From Acidimicrobiales bacterium (GTDB lineage: Bacteria; Actinomycetota; Acidimicrobiia; Acidimicrobiales; SHLQ01): a DNA stretch of 18,228 bases. This document shows, in pieces, positions 1 through 7,029 of this stretch. Position numbers and translations under genes: made by a program. The notes under the pieces are model-generated. The model was not told the DNA's origin. It worked only from the letters and a program-made list of their open reading frames with translations, and searched no databases. The stretch is taken from positions 1 to 18,228 of the forward strand of contig JABDJW010000418.1 in NCBI GenBank assembly GCA_013002375.1, written 5' to 3'. Position 1 is the first letter of the stretch. Each line of letters begins with the position of its first letter.

Positions 1-410
1 ACCTGGGGGTTGCCTTCGACCGGAATCGGTGCGCCGACGCTCACGCCGGTGGCCGAGGGGCCGAGCACGATCTCCGGGGCCACCGGCCGCGGCTCGGTGA
101 CGGGCGCCGTGGTGACCGGCACCGGCTCGGTGACCGGCGCTGGTTCGGTGACGGGGTCTTCGACGATGGTTGGTTCGGGATCGGTGCTGACGTCGACGCC
201 GTTGCCGTCGCCGCTGGCGGAGATGAGCGCGGCCACACCCACGACCCCGAGGATGAGCGCCGCGGCGGCCGCGGTCACCCGAGATTGGCGGCGACGGCGC
301 TGCGCTTCGCGGCTCGCCCGTTGGTAGACGGCCGCTGCGTCGGGGGCGTCGTGATCGGCTGCTTCGGCCAACGAGCTCAGGCGCTCGCGGAGCTCATCCG
401 GTGTGGTCAC
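1..410 (-). CDS. Anti-sigma-factor-like single-pass membrane protein (partial)
   Basis: The gene reads leftward off the window edge, so only the first 136 or so residues are visible. I place the start at a GTG whose first base is position 410; it overlaps the end of the upstream sigma factor gene by 17 bases, so the two are probably translated together. The N-terminal 45 residues are charged and cytosolic-looking, ending in a run of arginines (QRRRRQ). One hydrophobic helix follows (TAAAAALILGVVGVAALI). The outside part begins acidic and turns into a Pro/Thr/Val-rich linker with repeated PVTEP units, typical of a stalk. No zinc HxxxCxxC anti-sigma motif is visible in this part. The anti-sigma role is inferred from gene order and topology; the C-terminal domain that would sense or bind something lies outside the window. 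Confidence 0.7.
   Translation of the reverse strand, partial: MTTPDELRERLSSLAEAADHDAPDAAAVYQRASREAQRRRRQSRVTAAAAALILGVVGVAALISASGDGNGVDVSTDPEPTIVEDPVTEPAPVTEPVPVTTAPVTEPRPVAPEIVLGPSATGVSVGAPIPVEGNPQ
91..159. repeat. Degenerate 15-18 bp tandem repeat encoding the PVTEP stalk
   Basis: Four imperfect units related to GGCTCGGTGACCGGCGCT (one is 15 bp, three are 18 bp) lie inside the partial membrane protein gene. On the coding strand they give the repeated PVTEP/PVT peptide just after the membrane helix. Such linker repeats can change copy number between strains. Confidence 0.6.
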
Positions 411-882
411 TGATCACCCCCGACGGGTCTTCCACCCTCAGCAATCGCAGCGCCCTCGACACCCGGGCTCTCGAGGCCTGCTCCGACACGTCGAGCACAT
501 CGGCGATCTCTCGATGAGATCGGCCTTCGACCGCGAACAGGTACACCGCGGCGCGACTGCCGGGGTCCAGGCTCATGAGTTCGGCCAGATCGGACGGGCG
601 TTCGGCCTCGACCGCATCGGTCCCGGCCTCCGATGCCAGCCGGACCATGGCCCGCCGCTTTCGTCCGAGCGAGCGGCGGGTGTTGGACGCCACGTTGGTG
701 ATGGCGCGGCGGATGTAGGCGCCGAGATCGTGAATGTCGCCGAGGTCGCGTCTGCCGAGCACCCGCACGAGCGCCTCGTGCAGCAGGTCGTCGGGATCGG
801 TGTCCGAGTCGGCCACCACGAACGCGAAGCGGCGCAGCGCGGGATATGCAGCAACAATCCTCCGTTCATCGATGTCCGTCAC
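394..882 (-). CDS. ECF-type sigma-70 family RNA polymerase sigma factor
   Basis: This encodes a 162-residue protein with only regions 2 and 4 of sigma-70, the usual ECF build. Region 2 covers about residues 10-80, with the polymerase-binding stretch DPDDLLHEALVRVLGR (29-44) and a basic segment TRRSLGRKRR. Region 4 covers about residues 100-150, with a helix-turn-helix around GRSHREIADVLDVSEQASRARVSRAL. I chose the GTG at 882 because homology begins almost at once and GGGGGA lies 10 bases upstream; the frame stays open to 1035, but that extension looks non-coding in character. The next gene starts inside its last codons and encodes a membrane-anchored protein, a common sigma/anti-sigma pair. 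The regulon is unknown. The secreted peptide gene at 1057, facing away, is a natural candidate target. Confidence 0.82.
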   Translation of the reverse strand: MTDIDERRIVAAYPALRRFAFVVADSDTDPDDLLHEALVRVLGRRDLGDIHDLGAYIRRAITNVASNTRRSLGRKRRAMVRLASEAGTDAVEAERPSDLAELMSLDPGSRAAVYLFAVEGRSHREIADVLDVSEQASRARVSRALRLLRVEDPSGVISDHTG

Positions 883-902
883 GGACCCCACATCCCCCAG
901 AC

Positions 903-908
903 ACCGTA
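903..908 (-). promoter_or_regulatory. Candidate -10 element of the sigma/anti-sigma operon
   Basis: TACGGT on the minus strand fits TAnnnT. It would start a leader of about 14 bases carrying the GGGGGA ribosome site before the GTG at 882. No convincing -35 was found, so this is tentative. Confidence 0.3.
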
Positions 909-983
909 GGGCGGCCGGACGTGACACACCGGCTATCGAACGAAGACGCTTCGCCCGTGTCGACATGCGAGCGTCCGTCACAA

Positions 984-999
984 ACCGCAGCGTTGCGGT
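984..999. promoter_or_regulatory. Inverted repeat in the sigma/secreted peptide divergent gap
   Basis: ACCGCA-gcgt-TGCGGT is a perfect 6-bp dyad with a 4-base centre. It is the clearest symmetric element in the 174-base gap between the divergent genes starting at 882 and 1057, so it could be an operator for one or both. It could also arise by chance in high-GC DNA. The rest of the gap shows GAAGACG-like repeats (946-953, 1010-1018) but no recognised site. Confidence 0.3.
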
Positions 1000-1056
1000 G
1001 TCCTGGAAGCGAAGACGAAATGAAGACAAGAGCACAACGCAACAGGGAGACAGAAC

Positions 1057-1281
1057 GTGAAGAAGAACATGACTGCAGCTTTTCTGACCATCGCCATCGC
1101 CGTCGCCAGCAACGTCGGGTTCGCGTCCGCCGCTTCAGCCGATCCACCCGAGGGGGAACACGACTGCGTGAGCTCGTACTTCGAAGACAGAAGGAGCGGA
1201 ATCGGCGGATTCGTCCGCGACCTCGAGCCCGGCGGCATCTCGTGGGGTGACATCATCCAGGTGTACCAGGCGCCGTGCTGA
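1057..1281 (+). CDS. Small secreted protein with two cysteines
   Basis: A 74-residue product starting at GTG 1057, with a good ribosome site AGGGAG at 1044-1049, seven bases upstream. Residues 1-28 are a textbook Sec signal peptide: MKKN, a hydrophobic core (AAFLTIAIAVASNVGFA) and ASAASA, with probable cleavage before DPPEG. The mature peptide of about 46 residues is acidic to neutral and has exactly two cysteines, one early (EHDC) and one as the last residue (QAPC), so one disulfide is likely after export. I recognise no family. The gene diverges from the ECF sigma gene, so it may be under that sigma factor, but nothing in the sequence proves it. The signal peptide and ribosome site together make a real gene likely despite its size. 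Confidence 0.75.
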   Translation: MKKNMTAAFLTIAIAVASNVGFASAASADPPEGEHDCVSSYFEDRRSGIGGFVRDLEPGGISWGDIIQVYQAPC

Positions 1282-1300
1282 CGCTGACCGGGGCTCAGCG
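1282..1300. terminator. Possible terminator hairpin after the secreted peptide gene
   Basis: CGCTGA and TCAGCG form a 6-bp stem with a 7-base loop, starting directly after the stop codon of the secreted peptide gene. There is no T-run, so this is a weak call. It sits in the convergent gap before the RNA methyltransferase stop. Confidence 0.35.
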
Positions 1301-1322
1301 AACGTCGCCGACGAGCAGCTGA

Positions 1323-1337
1323 CCCGGCTCAGCCGGG
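1323..1337. terminator. Possible terminator hairpin at the end of the SpoU gene
   Basis: CCCGGC-tca-GCCGGG is a 6-bp GC stem with a 3-base loop; the loop is the stop codon of the leftward methyltransferase gene. There is no T-run. It may limit read-through between the convergent transcripts. Confidence 0.3.
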
Positions 1338-1961
1338 GGCGGCGTGCTCCCGGACCCACGCGTGCATGGCGATCCCGGCGGCCACGCCGACGTTGATCGA
1401 GCGGGTCGACCCGTATTGGGCGATCGAACAGACGACGGAGCACGCCGCCTGGGCCTGCGGGCTCAGACCCGGACCCTCCTGGCCGAACAACAGCACGCAG
1501 GCTTCGGGCAGCGCGAAGGTCTCGAGGGGCTCGGCGCCGGGAACGATGTCGATGCCGATCAGTGGCAACCCCTCGGCGTCGGCCCAGGTCACCAGATCCT
1601 CGATCGTCGGTTGATGCCGCACGTGCTGGTACCGGTCGGTGACCATCGCCCCCCGCCGGTTCCAGCGTCGCTTGCCCACGATGTGGACTTCGCGGCACAG
1701 AAAGGCGTTCGCGGTGCGCACCACCGTGCCGATGTTGAGATCGTGCTGCCAGTTCTCGATGGCGACGTGGAATGGGTGCCGGCGCGTGTCGAGGTCTTCG
1801 ACGATCGCGTCGCGAGACCAATAGCGATACTGGTCCAGCACGTTGCGGCGGTCGCCCTCGGCCAGTAGCTCGGGATCGAGCCGGGGGTCCTCGGGCCAGG
1901 GCTTGGGATGCGGGCCAACCCCAACCGGCGGTTCACCCGGCCGACGGGGTCGATCCGACAT
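1329..1961 (-). CDS. TrmH/SpoU-family tRNA/rRNA 2'-O-methyltransferase
   Basis: A 210-residue SPOUT methyltransferase that should transfer a methyl group from S-adenosylmethionine to a ribose 2'-OH of tRNA or rRNA. All three SpoU motifs are present: motif 1 NIGTVVRTANAF (residues 76-87, with the key N and R), motif 2 LLFGQEGPGLS (157-167), and motif 3 STRSINVGVAAGIAMHAW (185-202), which forms the trefoil knot and binds the cofactor. A charged N-terminal extension of about 55 residues (DQYRYWSRDAIVEDL) comes first. The ATG at 1961 shares a base with the stop of the upstream GDP-mannose dehydratase gene (TGATG), so translation is coupled. The RNA target cannot be read from the sequence. Its link to a sugar-nucleotide operon is odd and may be only shared transcription. 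Confidence 0.9.
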   Translation of the reverse strand: MSDRPRRPGEPPVGVGPHPKPWPEDPRLDPELLAEGDRRNVLDQYRYWSRDAIVEDLDTRRHPFHVAIENWQHDLNIGTVVRTANAFLCREVHIVGKRRWNRRGAMVTDRYQHVRHQPTIEDLVTWADAEGLPLIGIDIVPGAEPLETFALPEACVLLFGQEGPGLSPQAQAACSVVCSIAQYGSTRSINVGVAAGIAMHAWVREHAAPG

Positions 1962-2938
1962 CAGCTCAGCGGCTTGAGCTTGCCGTCGAGCAGCGCCATG
2001 TCGGCATCGACCATCAGGTGCACCAGGCCTTCGAAGCTGGTCCTGGGCTCCCAGCCCAGGATCTTCTTGGCCTTGGCGTAGTCGCCGACCAGCAGGTCGA
2101 CCTCGGCCGGCCGGAAGAACTCTTGGTCGATCACGACGTAGTCCTCCCAGTTGAGCCCGACCCGATCGAAGGCCAGCTGGCAGAACTCGCGCACGCTGTG
2201 GGTCTCGCCGGTGCAGATCACGAAATCGTCGGGCCCGTCCTGTTGGAGCATCATCCACATCGCCTCGACATAGTCGCCGGCGAAGCCCCAATCGCGCTTG
2301 GCGTCGAGGTTGCCCAGCCGGAGTTCAGAAGCGAGGTTGTGCTTGATCTGGGCGACGGTGTGGGTGATCTTGCGGGTGACGAACTCGTGGCCGCGTCGGG
2401 GTGACTCGTGGTTGAACAGAATGCCCGAGTTGGCGTGGAGGTCGTAGCTCTCGCGGTAGTTGACGGTGAGCCAGTGGCCGTAGACCTTGGCCGCGCCGTA
2501 GGGGCTGCGGGGATAGAACGGGGTGTCCTCGGTCTGGGGAACCTCTTTGACCTTGCCGAACATCTCCGAACTGGAAGCCTGGTAGAACTTGGCTTCCGGG
2601 CAGGCGATCCGCATGGCGTCGAGCACCCGAGTCACGCCGAGGCCGGTGGTCTCTCCGGTCAGCACCGGCTGCCCGAACGATGTCTGCACGAAGCTCTGGG
2701 CGCCGAGGTTGTAGATCTCGTCCGGCACATGGGCCCGCATGACCTCGATCAAGGAAGCGCTGTCGAGCAGGTCGCCCGGAACGAGGGTGATGCGGTCCTG
2801 GAAGTGGGCGATGCGTTCGAAGTTCACGGTCGAGGATCGGCGGACCATGCCAAGGACTTCGTAGTCCTTCTCGAGCAACAGCTCGGCCAGGTACGAGCCG
2901 TCCTGGCCGGTGAGGCCGGTGATGAGGGCCTTGGTCAT
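1961..2938 (-). CDS. gmd: GDP-mannose 4,6-dehydratase
   Basis: Converts GDP-D-mannose to GDP-4-keto-6-deoxy-D-mannose, using bound NADP. The 325-residue length from ATG 2938 is normal for the family. The cofactor loop is GLTGQDG (residues 8-14). The catalytic set is S123-S124-E125 in ASSSEMFG, plus Y147 and K151 in SPYGAAK. The family stretches NHESPRRGHEFVTRKIT (176-192) and LGNLDAKRDWGFAGDYVEAMW (208-228) are intact. The start lies one base after the stop of the upstream reductase gene, whose last codons supply AAAGGA as ribosome site; a longer in-frame reading to 3067 would overlap that gene and is unlikely. It ends with TGATG coupling to the methyltransferase. No glycosyltransferase that uses the product is in the window. 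Confidence 0.96.
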   Translation of the reverse strand: MTKALITGLTGQDGSYLAELLLEKDYEVLGMVRRSSTVNFERIAHFQDRITLVPGDLLDSASLIEVMRAHVPDEIYNLGAQSFVQTSFGQPVLTGETTGLGVTRVLDAMRIACPEAKFYQASSSEMFGKVKEVPQTEDTPFYPRSPYGAAKVYGHWLTVNYRESYDLHANSGILFNHESPRRGHEFVTRKITHTVAQIKHNLASELRLGNLDAKRDWGFAGDYVEAMWMMLQQDGPDDFVICTGETHSVREFCQLAFDRVGLNWEDYVVIDQEFFRPAEVDLLVGDYAKAKKILGWEPRTSFEGLVHLMVDADMALLDGKLKPLS

Positions 2939-2939
2939 G

Positions 2940-3869
2940 TCATCCTTTCGAGTCGGCCGGTGGACCGCTGGTCGAAGCGCCGCGCTTCTCGTCGAGCAAG
3001 TCTCGCAGCGTAGTTTCCAGATCGATGGTTGGGTTCCATCCCGTGTCGGAACGGATCTTGGAGGCATCGCCGCGTACGCGGGACGTGTCGATCGATCGGA
3101 CCAGCTCCGGATCGATCTCGAGGGTCAAGGGAATGTCGGCCATGGCGAGGAGCCTTTCGGCCAGCTCTTGGATCGCGACGTCGACGCCCGTGCAGATGTT
3201 GTAGGCCTCGCCGGGCCTTCCGTCGGTGATCAAGCCGCGGTACGCCCGGACCACATCGCGTACGTCGGTGAAGTCGCGGCGTGCGGTGAGGTTGCCGACC
3301 GCGATCGCGTCGGCCCCGGACCGTTCGGCGGCCACGATTCGCTCTGCGAGTCCGGCCGCCACGAAGTTCGCCGTTTGACCCGGTCCGATGTGGTTGAACG
3401 GGCGGGCTCGGATGGCCTCGAAGCCGTGACTCAACCAGGCCTGCTGGGCCATGACGTCGGCGGCCGCTTTGCTCGCCGCATAGGGGCTGGTCGGCGCGAA
3501 GGGTTGGGTTTCGGCGATGGGCTGGTGCGCCGGATCGACTGCGCCGTAGACGGCTGCGCTGGTGACGACCAGCGCGCGCTGCGCTCCCGCCAGTCGGGCG
3601 CCGTCGAGCACGTTTTGGGTGCCGAGCACGTTGACCTGCAGGGTCGAGATCGGGTCGTCGAACGAGCGAGGTACGTGCGAAAGCCCGGCCAGGTGGTAGA
3701 CGACGTCGGGGGAGTGCTCGGCGATGAACGCCAGCGTCGCGTCACGATCGACGATATCGGGGGAGCCGAGCGCCCGATCGAGCTCGACGACGGTGTCGCC
3801 GGCGGCCGCCAGGTGGTCGCGCAGCCACGGGCCGACGAATCCCCGGGAACCGGTCACCAATGCCAACAT
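2940..3869 (-). CDS. rmd: SDR-family GDP-4-keto-6-deoxy-D-mannose reductase (RMD-like)
   Basis: A 309-residue extended short-chain dehydrogenase. It has the NAD(P) loop GSRGFVG (7-13), a catalytic Ser near VTSAAVYG (102-109) and YAASK (Y130, K134). ARPFNHIGPGQ, LTARRDFTDVRDVVRAY and the C-terminal GDASKIRSDTGWNP block resemble GDP-6-deoxymannose reductases, which reduce the 4-keto group made by Gmd to give GDP-D-rhamnose. The next gene is gmd, one base away, which makes this substrate assignment strong; a GDP-sugar or other NDP-sugar epimerase is the alternative. The ATG at 3869 has no clear Shine-Dalgarno. A TAACCT -10-like hexamer lies nine bases upstream in the 82-base gap after the oxidoreductase gene, so it may have its own promoter. 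Confidence 0.82.
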   Translation of the reverse strand: MLALVTGSRGFVGPWLRDHLAAAGDTVVELDRALGSPDIVDRDATLAFIAEHSPDVVYHLAGLSHVPRSFDDPISTLQVNVLGTQNVLDGARLAGAQRALVVTSAAVYGAVDPAHQPIAETQPFAPTSPYAASKAAADVMAQQAWLSHGFEAIRARPFNHIGPGQTANFVAAGLAERIVAAERSGADAIAVGNLTARRDFTDVRDVVRAYRGLITDGRPGEAYNICTGVDVAIQELAERLLAMADIPLTLEIDPELVRSIDTSRVRGDASKIRSDTGWNPTIDLETTLRDLLDEKRGASTSGPPADSKG

Positions 3870-3878
3870 GCCCGATGG

Positions 3879-3884
3879 AGGTTA
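3879..3884 (-). promoter_or_regulatory. Candidate -10 element of the rmd-gmd-spoU operon
   Basis: TAACCT on the minus strand matches TAnnnT and lies nine bases before the reductase ATG, which would give a leader of only about 2-3 bases. It is in the only gap within the leftward sugar cluster. Confidence 0.35.
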
Positions 3885-3951
3885 GCCGCCCGGCCGGCCG
3901 GCCAAGCCAAGTGGCCAAGCCGAGCAGGAAGGGTGGCCGGGGCGATCGGGG

Positions 3952-5034
3952 CTATCCGGGGATGAACTCGGCCAGGTCGACGAAACGCTGTTCGTCGATG
4001 CTGCGGTGCGCCGCGGCACCCATCGCCACCGACCACAGCCCGTCCTCGAGGGTGACCTTGGGCGCGGTGCCATCGGCGATGGCGGACACGAAGTCGATGT
4101 GTTCCAGATAGCTCGACCCGTGGTGGTATCCCTCGAAGCGAATGCTGTCGTCGCGCACCGGCTCGGTCTCGACCGATCCCATCCAGTGTTCGCCGCGCCG
4201 GCCTCGGCGAATGACATTCTCCGGGATCAGGGCCTCGAGTTTGCCGGTGTCGCCGACGACCTGGAGTTGTTCCTGGTTGTGGGTCGCCTCGGCGTACATG
4301 CACAGATCGAGGAGGGCCCGCACCCCGTCGTCGTACTCGACGATCACGTATGCGTTGTCGAGAATGTCGGATTGTTCGCCGTCGTAGAACTCGTCGAGGT
4401 GGTTCACGTTCTGACCGCCCGAGGCCATGACCCGCACCGGCCGGCGCTTGGTGATGACGTTCATCAGATCGAAGTAGTGGCAGGTCTTCTCGACCAGGGT
4501 TCCACCGGTGTTGCGGCTGAATCGATTCCAGTCGTCGACCTTTTGCAGGAAGGGAAACCGGTGCTCACGGATCGATACCATCTGCACCGAGCCGACCGCC
4601 CCGGCATGGGTCTCGCTGATCAGCTGCGCGACCGGCGGCATGTAGCGGTATTCGAGCCCGACCCACACGATCCCGGAGCGGTCGGCGGCCAGCTCGATCG
4701 CCTCGAGGCAGTCGGCGACGGTCGTGCACAACGGCTTCTCGATCAGCACGTGCAGATCGGTGGGCAGGACATCGCGTAGGACGTTGATGTGGGTCATGTT
4801 CGGGGTGGCGATGACGACCGCATCGCACAGGTCGGCATCGAGGAGCTCGCGATAGTCGTCGAAGACGGCGAGTTCGGTGCCCGGGGCGGCGTCGCGGGCG
4901 GCGTCCTGTGAGGGACCGTGCGGATCGGCGATGGCGGTCACGACCGCACCGTCGACGTGCGCGATGTTGTGCATGTGCTCGATGCCCATCATGCCGCTGC
5001 CGATGACCCCGTAGCGAAGGGGGGAGTCTGTCAT
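3952..5034 (-). CDS. Gfo/Idh/MocA-family NAD(P)-dependent oxidoreductase
   Basis: A 360-residue protein of the glucose-fructose oxidoreductase/inositol dehydrogenase family, which oxidises or reduces a ring or side-chain hydroxyl of sugars and cyclitols. The N-terminal Rossmann fold starts with GSGMMG (12-17) and ends with the conserved EKPLCTT (99-105). The C-terminal half has the family's active-site helix GGTLVEKTCHYFDLMN (177-192), with K183, H186 and D189 in catalytic positions. The substrate is unknown; the neighbouring GDP-sugar genes suggest an activated or free sugar. The ATG at 5034 has no ribosome site. TACCCT lies six bases upstream, so the mRNA is probably leaderless. The start is 11 bases from the divergent aldo/keto reductase start. 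Confidence 0.9.
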   Translation of the reverse strand: MTDSPLRYGVIGSGMMGIEHMHNIAHVDGAVVTAIADPHGPSQDAARDAAPGTELAVFDDYRELLDADLCDAVVIATPNMTHINVLRDVLPTDLHVLIEKPLCTTVADCLEAIELAADRSGIVWVGLEYRYMPPVAQLISETHAGAVGSVQMVSIREHRFPFLQKVDDWNRFSRNTGGTLVEKTCHYFDLMNVITKRRPVRVMASGGQNVNHLDEFYDGEQSDILDNAYVIVEYDDGVRALLDLCMYAEATHNQEQLQVVGDTGKLEALIPENVIRRGRRGEHWMGSVETEPVRDDSIRFEGYHHGSSYLEHIDFVSAIADGTAPKVTLEDGLWSVAMGAAAHRSIDEQRFVDLAEFIPG

Positions 5035-5048
5035 AGGCTCAGGGTATG
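5032..5048. promoter_or_regulatory. Interlocked divergent leaderless promoters
   Basis: The 17 bases CATAGGCTCAGGGTATG hold both start codons and both -10 hexamers. Rightward: TAGGCT (5034-5039), six bases, then ATG at 5046. Leftward: TACCCT (5046-5041), six bases, then ATG at 5034. Each hexamer shares its first base with the other gene's start codon. Both fit TAnnnT-N6-RTG. No convincing -35 was found at 16-18 bases on either side. The start codons are certain from the proteins; the promoter reading is inference. Confidence 0.6.
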
Positions 5049-5948
5049 CCGGAAAATCTCGTCAATGCCGAGCCGCGCCCGCTCGGGCCGTTCACCGTTG
5101 GGCCGCTGGCCCTTGGCCTGTGGCGCTTCACCACCGAGTCGGTGTCCGATGCCCGCTCCCTGGTCGAACACGCGCTCGGTGCTGGCTGCAATCTGCTCGA
5201 CAACGCCGACGTGTACGGGCTCGACTGGGGCGGCCGAGGCTTCGGTTCGTGCGAAGCGTTGCTGGGCAAAGTGCTCGGCGAGGCACCGGAGTTGCGGAAT
5301 CAGATGGTGTTGGCCACCAAGGGCGGTATCGCCCCACCGGTGCCGTATGACCAGAGCACCGCCTACCTGACCGCGGCGTGTGAAGCCTCGCTGCAGCGGC
5401 TCGGCGTCGACACGATCGATCTCTACCAGATCCATCGGCCCGACCTCTTCGCCCATCCGGCCGAGGTCGCGGCCACCCTCGGCGACTTGCGTCAGGCCGG
5501 GAAGATCCGTGAGGTCGGCGTCTCGAACTTCACGGTTCCGCAGATCGAAGCGCTGGCCGCGCATCTCGACTTCCCGTTGGTGAGCCTCCAGCCGCAGTAC
5601 TCGGCTGCGCATCTCGACCCCTTGCGCGATGGCCGTCTCGATCTGGCCATGCGCGACGATCTCCGCCCGCTGGCCTGGAGTCCGTTGGGTGGTGGATCAC
5701 TGGTGACCGGCGAGGGGGTGCGGCCGGAGCTGGTCGAGACGCTCGACCGACTGGCCGAGCGCGAAGGAGTCGACCGGCCCACGGTGGCGTTGGCCTTCGT
5801 CCTGGCCCATCCGAGCCGACCGGTGGCCATCATGGGCACCCAGCGCCCGGAACGCATCGACGCCGCGATGCGGGCGCTGTCGATCACGCTCGACCGCAAT
5901 GACTGCTATGACCTGATCGAGGGCAGTGAAGGAGTGCCCCTTCCATGA
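5046..5948 (+). CDS. Aldo/keto reductase
   Basis: A 300-residue (alpha/beta)8 NADPH-dependent carbonyl reductase. The full catalytic tetrad is present: D52 and Y57 in LLDNADVYG, K92 in LATKGG, and H130 in YQIHRPD. GVSNF (158-162) and LAWSPLGGG (209-217), and a C-terminal cofactor-binding stretch around IMGTQRPERIDAAM (262-275), also fit the family and resemble the YdhF-type branch. The substrate is unknown. The stop overlaps the next start by four bases (ATGA), so it is co-translated with a flavin monooxygenase of the alkanesulfonate type. Such an enzyme can release an aldehyde that this reductase could handle; that link is inference. The start lies six bases after TAGGCT with no ribosome site. 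Confidence 0.93.
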   Translation: MPENLVNAEPRPLGPFTVGPLALGLWRFTTESVSDARSLVEHALGAGCNLLDNADVYGLDWGGRGFGSCEALLGKVLGEAPELRNQMVLATKGGIAPPVPYDQSTAYLTAACEASLQRLGVDTIDLYQIHRPDLFAHPAEVAATLGDLRQAGKIREVGVSNFTVPQIEALAAHLDFPLVSLQPQYSAAHLDPLRDGRLDLAMRDDLRPLAWSPLGGGSLVTGEGVRPELVETLDRLAEREGVDRPTVALAFVLAHPSRPVAIMGTQRPERIDAAMRALSITLDRNDCYDLIEGSEGVPLP

Positions 5949-7012
5949 GTGATTCGGCCCTGAGCGAGCACCAGCGATCGGTGGAGGTGGCGTGGTTCGC
6001 CGCGCTCTGCGACGACGACTACGAGTTCTTGGGGGTGCCCGAACCGAAACGGCTCAGTTCGTGGCCCCACTGCCGTGACATCGCGCTCACCGCCGATCGC
6101 AACGGCTTCGACAACATCTTGTTGCCGTCGGGGTACGCCCTGGGGATCGATTCGGTCGCGTTCGGCGCGGCACTGGCCCCGTTGGTCGAACGGATGAAGC
6201 TGCTGTTGGCGGTGCGGATGGGCGAGATGTGGTTGCCCCAGCTGGCTCGGCAGTTGGCCACGATCGATCAGATGCTGGGCGGGCGGCTCACCATCAACAT
6301 CATCTCCAGCGACCTCCCCGGCCAAGCGCTCGAATCCGAACCTCGTTACCAGCGCACCCGCGAGTACATGCAGGTGTTGCGGTCGCTGCTCGACGGCGAA
6401 TCGATCGATTTCCACGGTGCGTTCGTCGATCTGGAGCTCGATCCACCCCGCATCCGTACCGTCAGCGGCTCGTGCCCGCCGTTCTACTTCGGGGGCTTCA
6501 GCCCCGCGGCCAAGGACACCGCGGCCGAGCATGCCGACGTGTTCCTCACCTGGCCCGACACCGTGCGTTCGGTGGCCGGAACCGTGACCGAAATGACCGA
6601 TCTCGCAGCCGGGTATGGTCGCACGCTGCGGTATGGCCTGCGCGCCCATGTGATCGTGCGGGAAACCGAAGCCGAGGCCCGGGCGGCGGCCGATCGCTTG
6701 GTCAGCAAGCTCGACGACGAGGTGGGGGAGACCATCCGGCAGCGTTCGCTCGATACCGCCTCGGCCGGCGTGGCCCGGCAGGTCGCATTGCGTGACGCGG
6801 CGGCTGACGACGGATATGCCGAGCCGAACCTCTGGACCGGGATCGGTCGGGCCCGCAGCGGTGCAGGGGCCGCGATCGTGGGCGACCCCGACCAAGTTCT
6901 GGCCAAGCTGCAGGCCTATCAAGCGGTGGGTATCGACGCCTTCATCCTGTCGGGCTATCCCCACCAGGAGGAGTGCGACCTCTTCGGTCGCTACGTCCTG
7001 CCCAACCTGTAA
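5945..7012 (+). CDS. LLM-class flavin-dependent monooxygenase, SsuD-like
   Basis: A 355-residue luciferase-like (LLM) TIM-barrel enzyme closest in appearance to alkanesulfonate monooxygenase SsuD, which uses FMNH2 and O2 to cleave R-CH2-SO3(-) into an aldehyde and sulfite. Matching blocks are VEVAWFA (13-19), QLATIDQMLGGRLTINIISSD (103-123), YQRTREYMQVLRSLLDGE (135-152), PPFYFGGFSPAAKDTAAEHAD (178-198) and the C-terminal SGYPHQEECDLFGRYVLP (336-353). The substrate could also be another sulfonate, a sulfone or a non-sulfur compound. No flavin reductase (SsuE) or SsuABC transporter gene is nearby, so reduced flavin must come from elsewhere. Its ATG overlaps the reductase stop as ATGA. The next gene, imuA, has its own SOS promoter starting within 20 bases of this stop. 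Confidence 0.88.
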   Translation: MSDSALSEHQRSVEVAWFAALCDDDYEFLGVPEPKRLSSWPHCRDIALTADRNGFDNILLPSGYALGIDSVAFGAALAPLVERMKLLLAVRMGEMWLPQLARQLATIDQMLGGRLTINIISSDLPGQALESEPRYQRTREYMQVLRSLLDGESIDFHGAFVDLELDPPRIRTVSGSCPPFYFGGFSPAAKDTAAEHADVFLTWPDTVRSVAGTVTEMTDLAAGYGRTLRYGLRAHVIVRETEAEARAAADRLVSKLDDEVGETIRQRSLDTASAGVARQVALRDAAADDGYAEPNLWTGIGRARSGAGAAIVGDPDQVLAKLQAYQAVGIDAFILSGYPHQEECDLFGRYVLPNL

Positions 7013-7029
7013 CCGGGAAGCAGCCGAAA

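Noticed and set aside
3890..3901. CCGGCCGGCCGG palindrome in the oxidoreductase/reductase gap
   Set aside because: Simple GC repeat, no loop and no T-run; likely composition rather than a terminator or operator.
2910..3965. A 351-residue open frame on the plus strand
   Set aside because: Antisense to the reductase gene, which has clear catalytic motifs; no coding signal of its own.
5060..5065. TTGACG on the minus strand as -35 for the oxidoreductase
   Set aside because: Good hexamer, but only 13 bases from the -10 TACCCT, too short for normal sigma-70 spacing.
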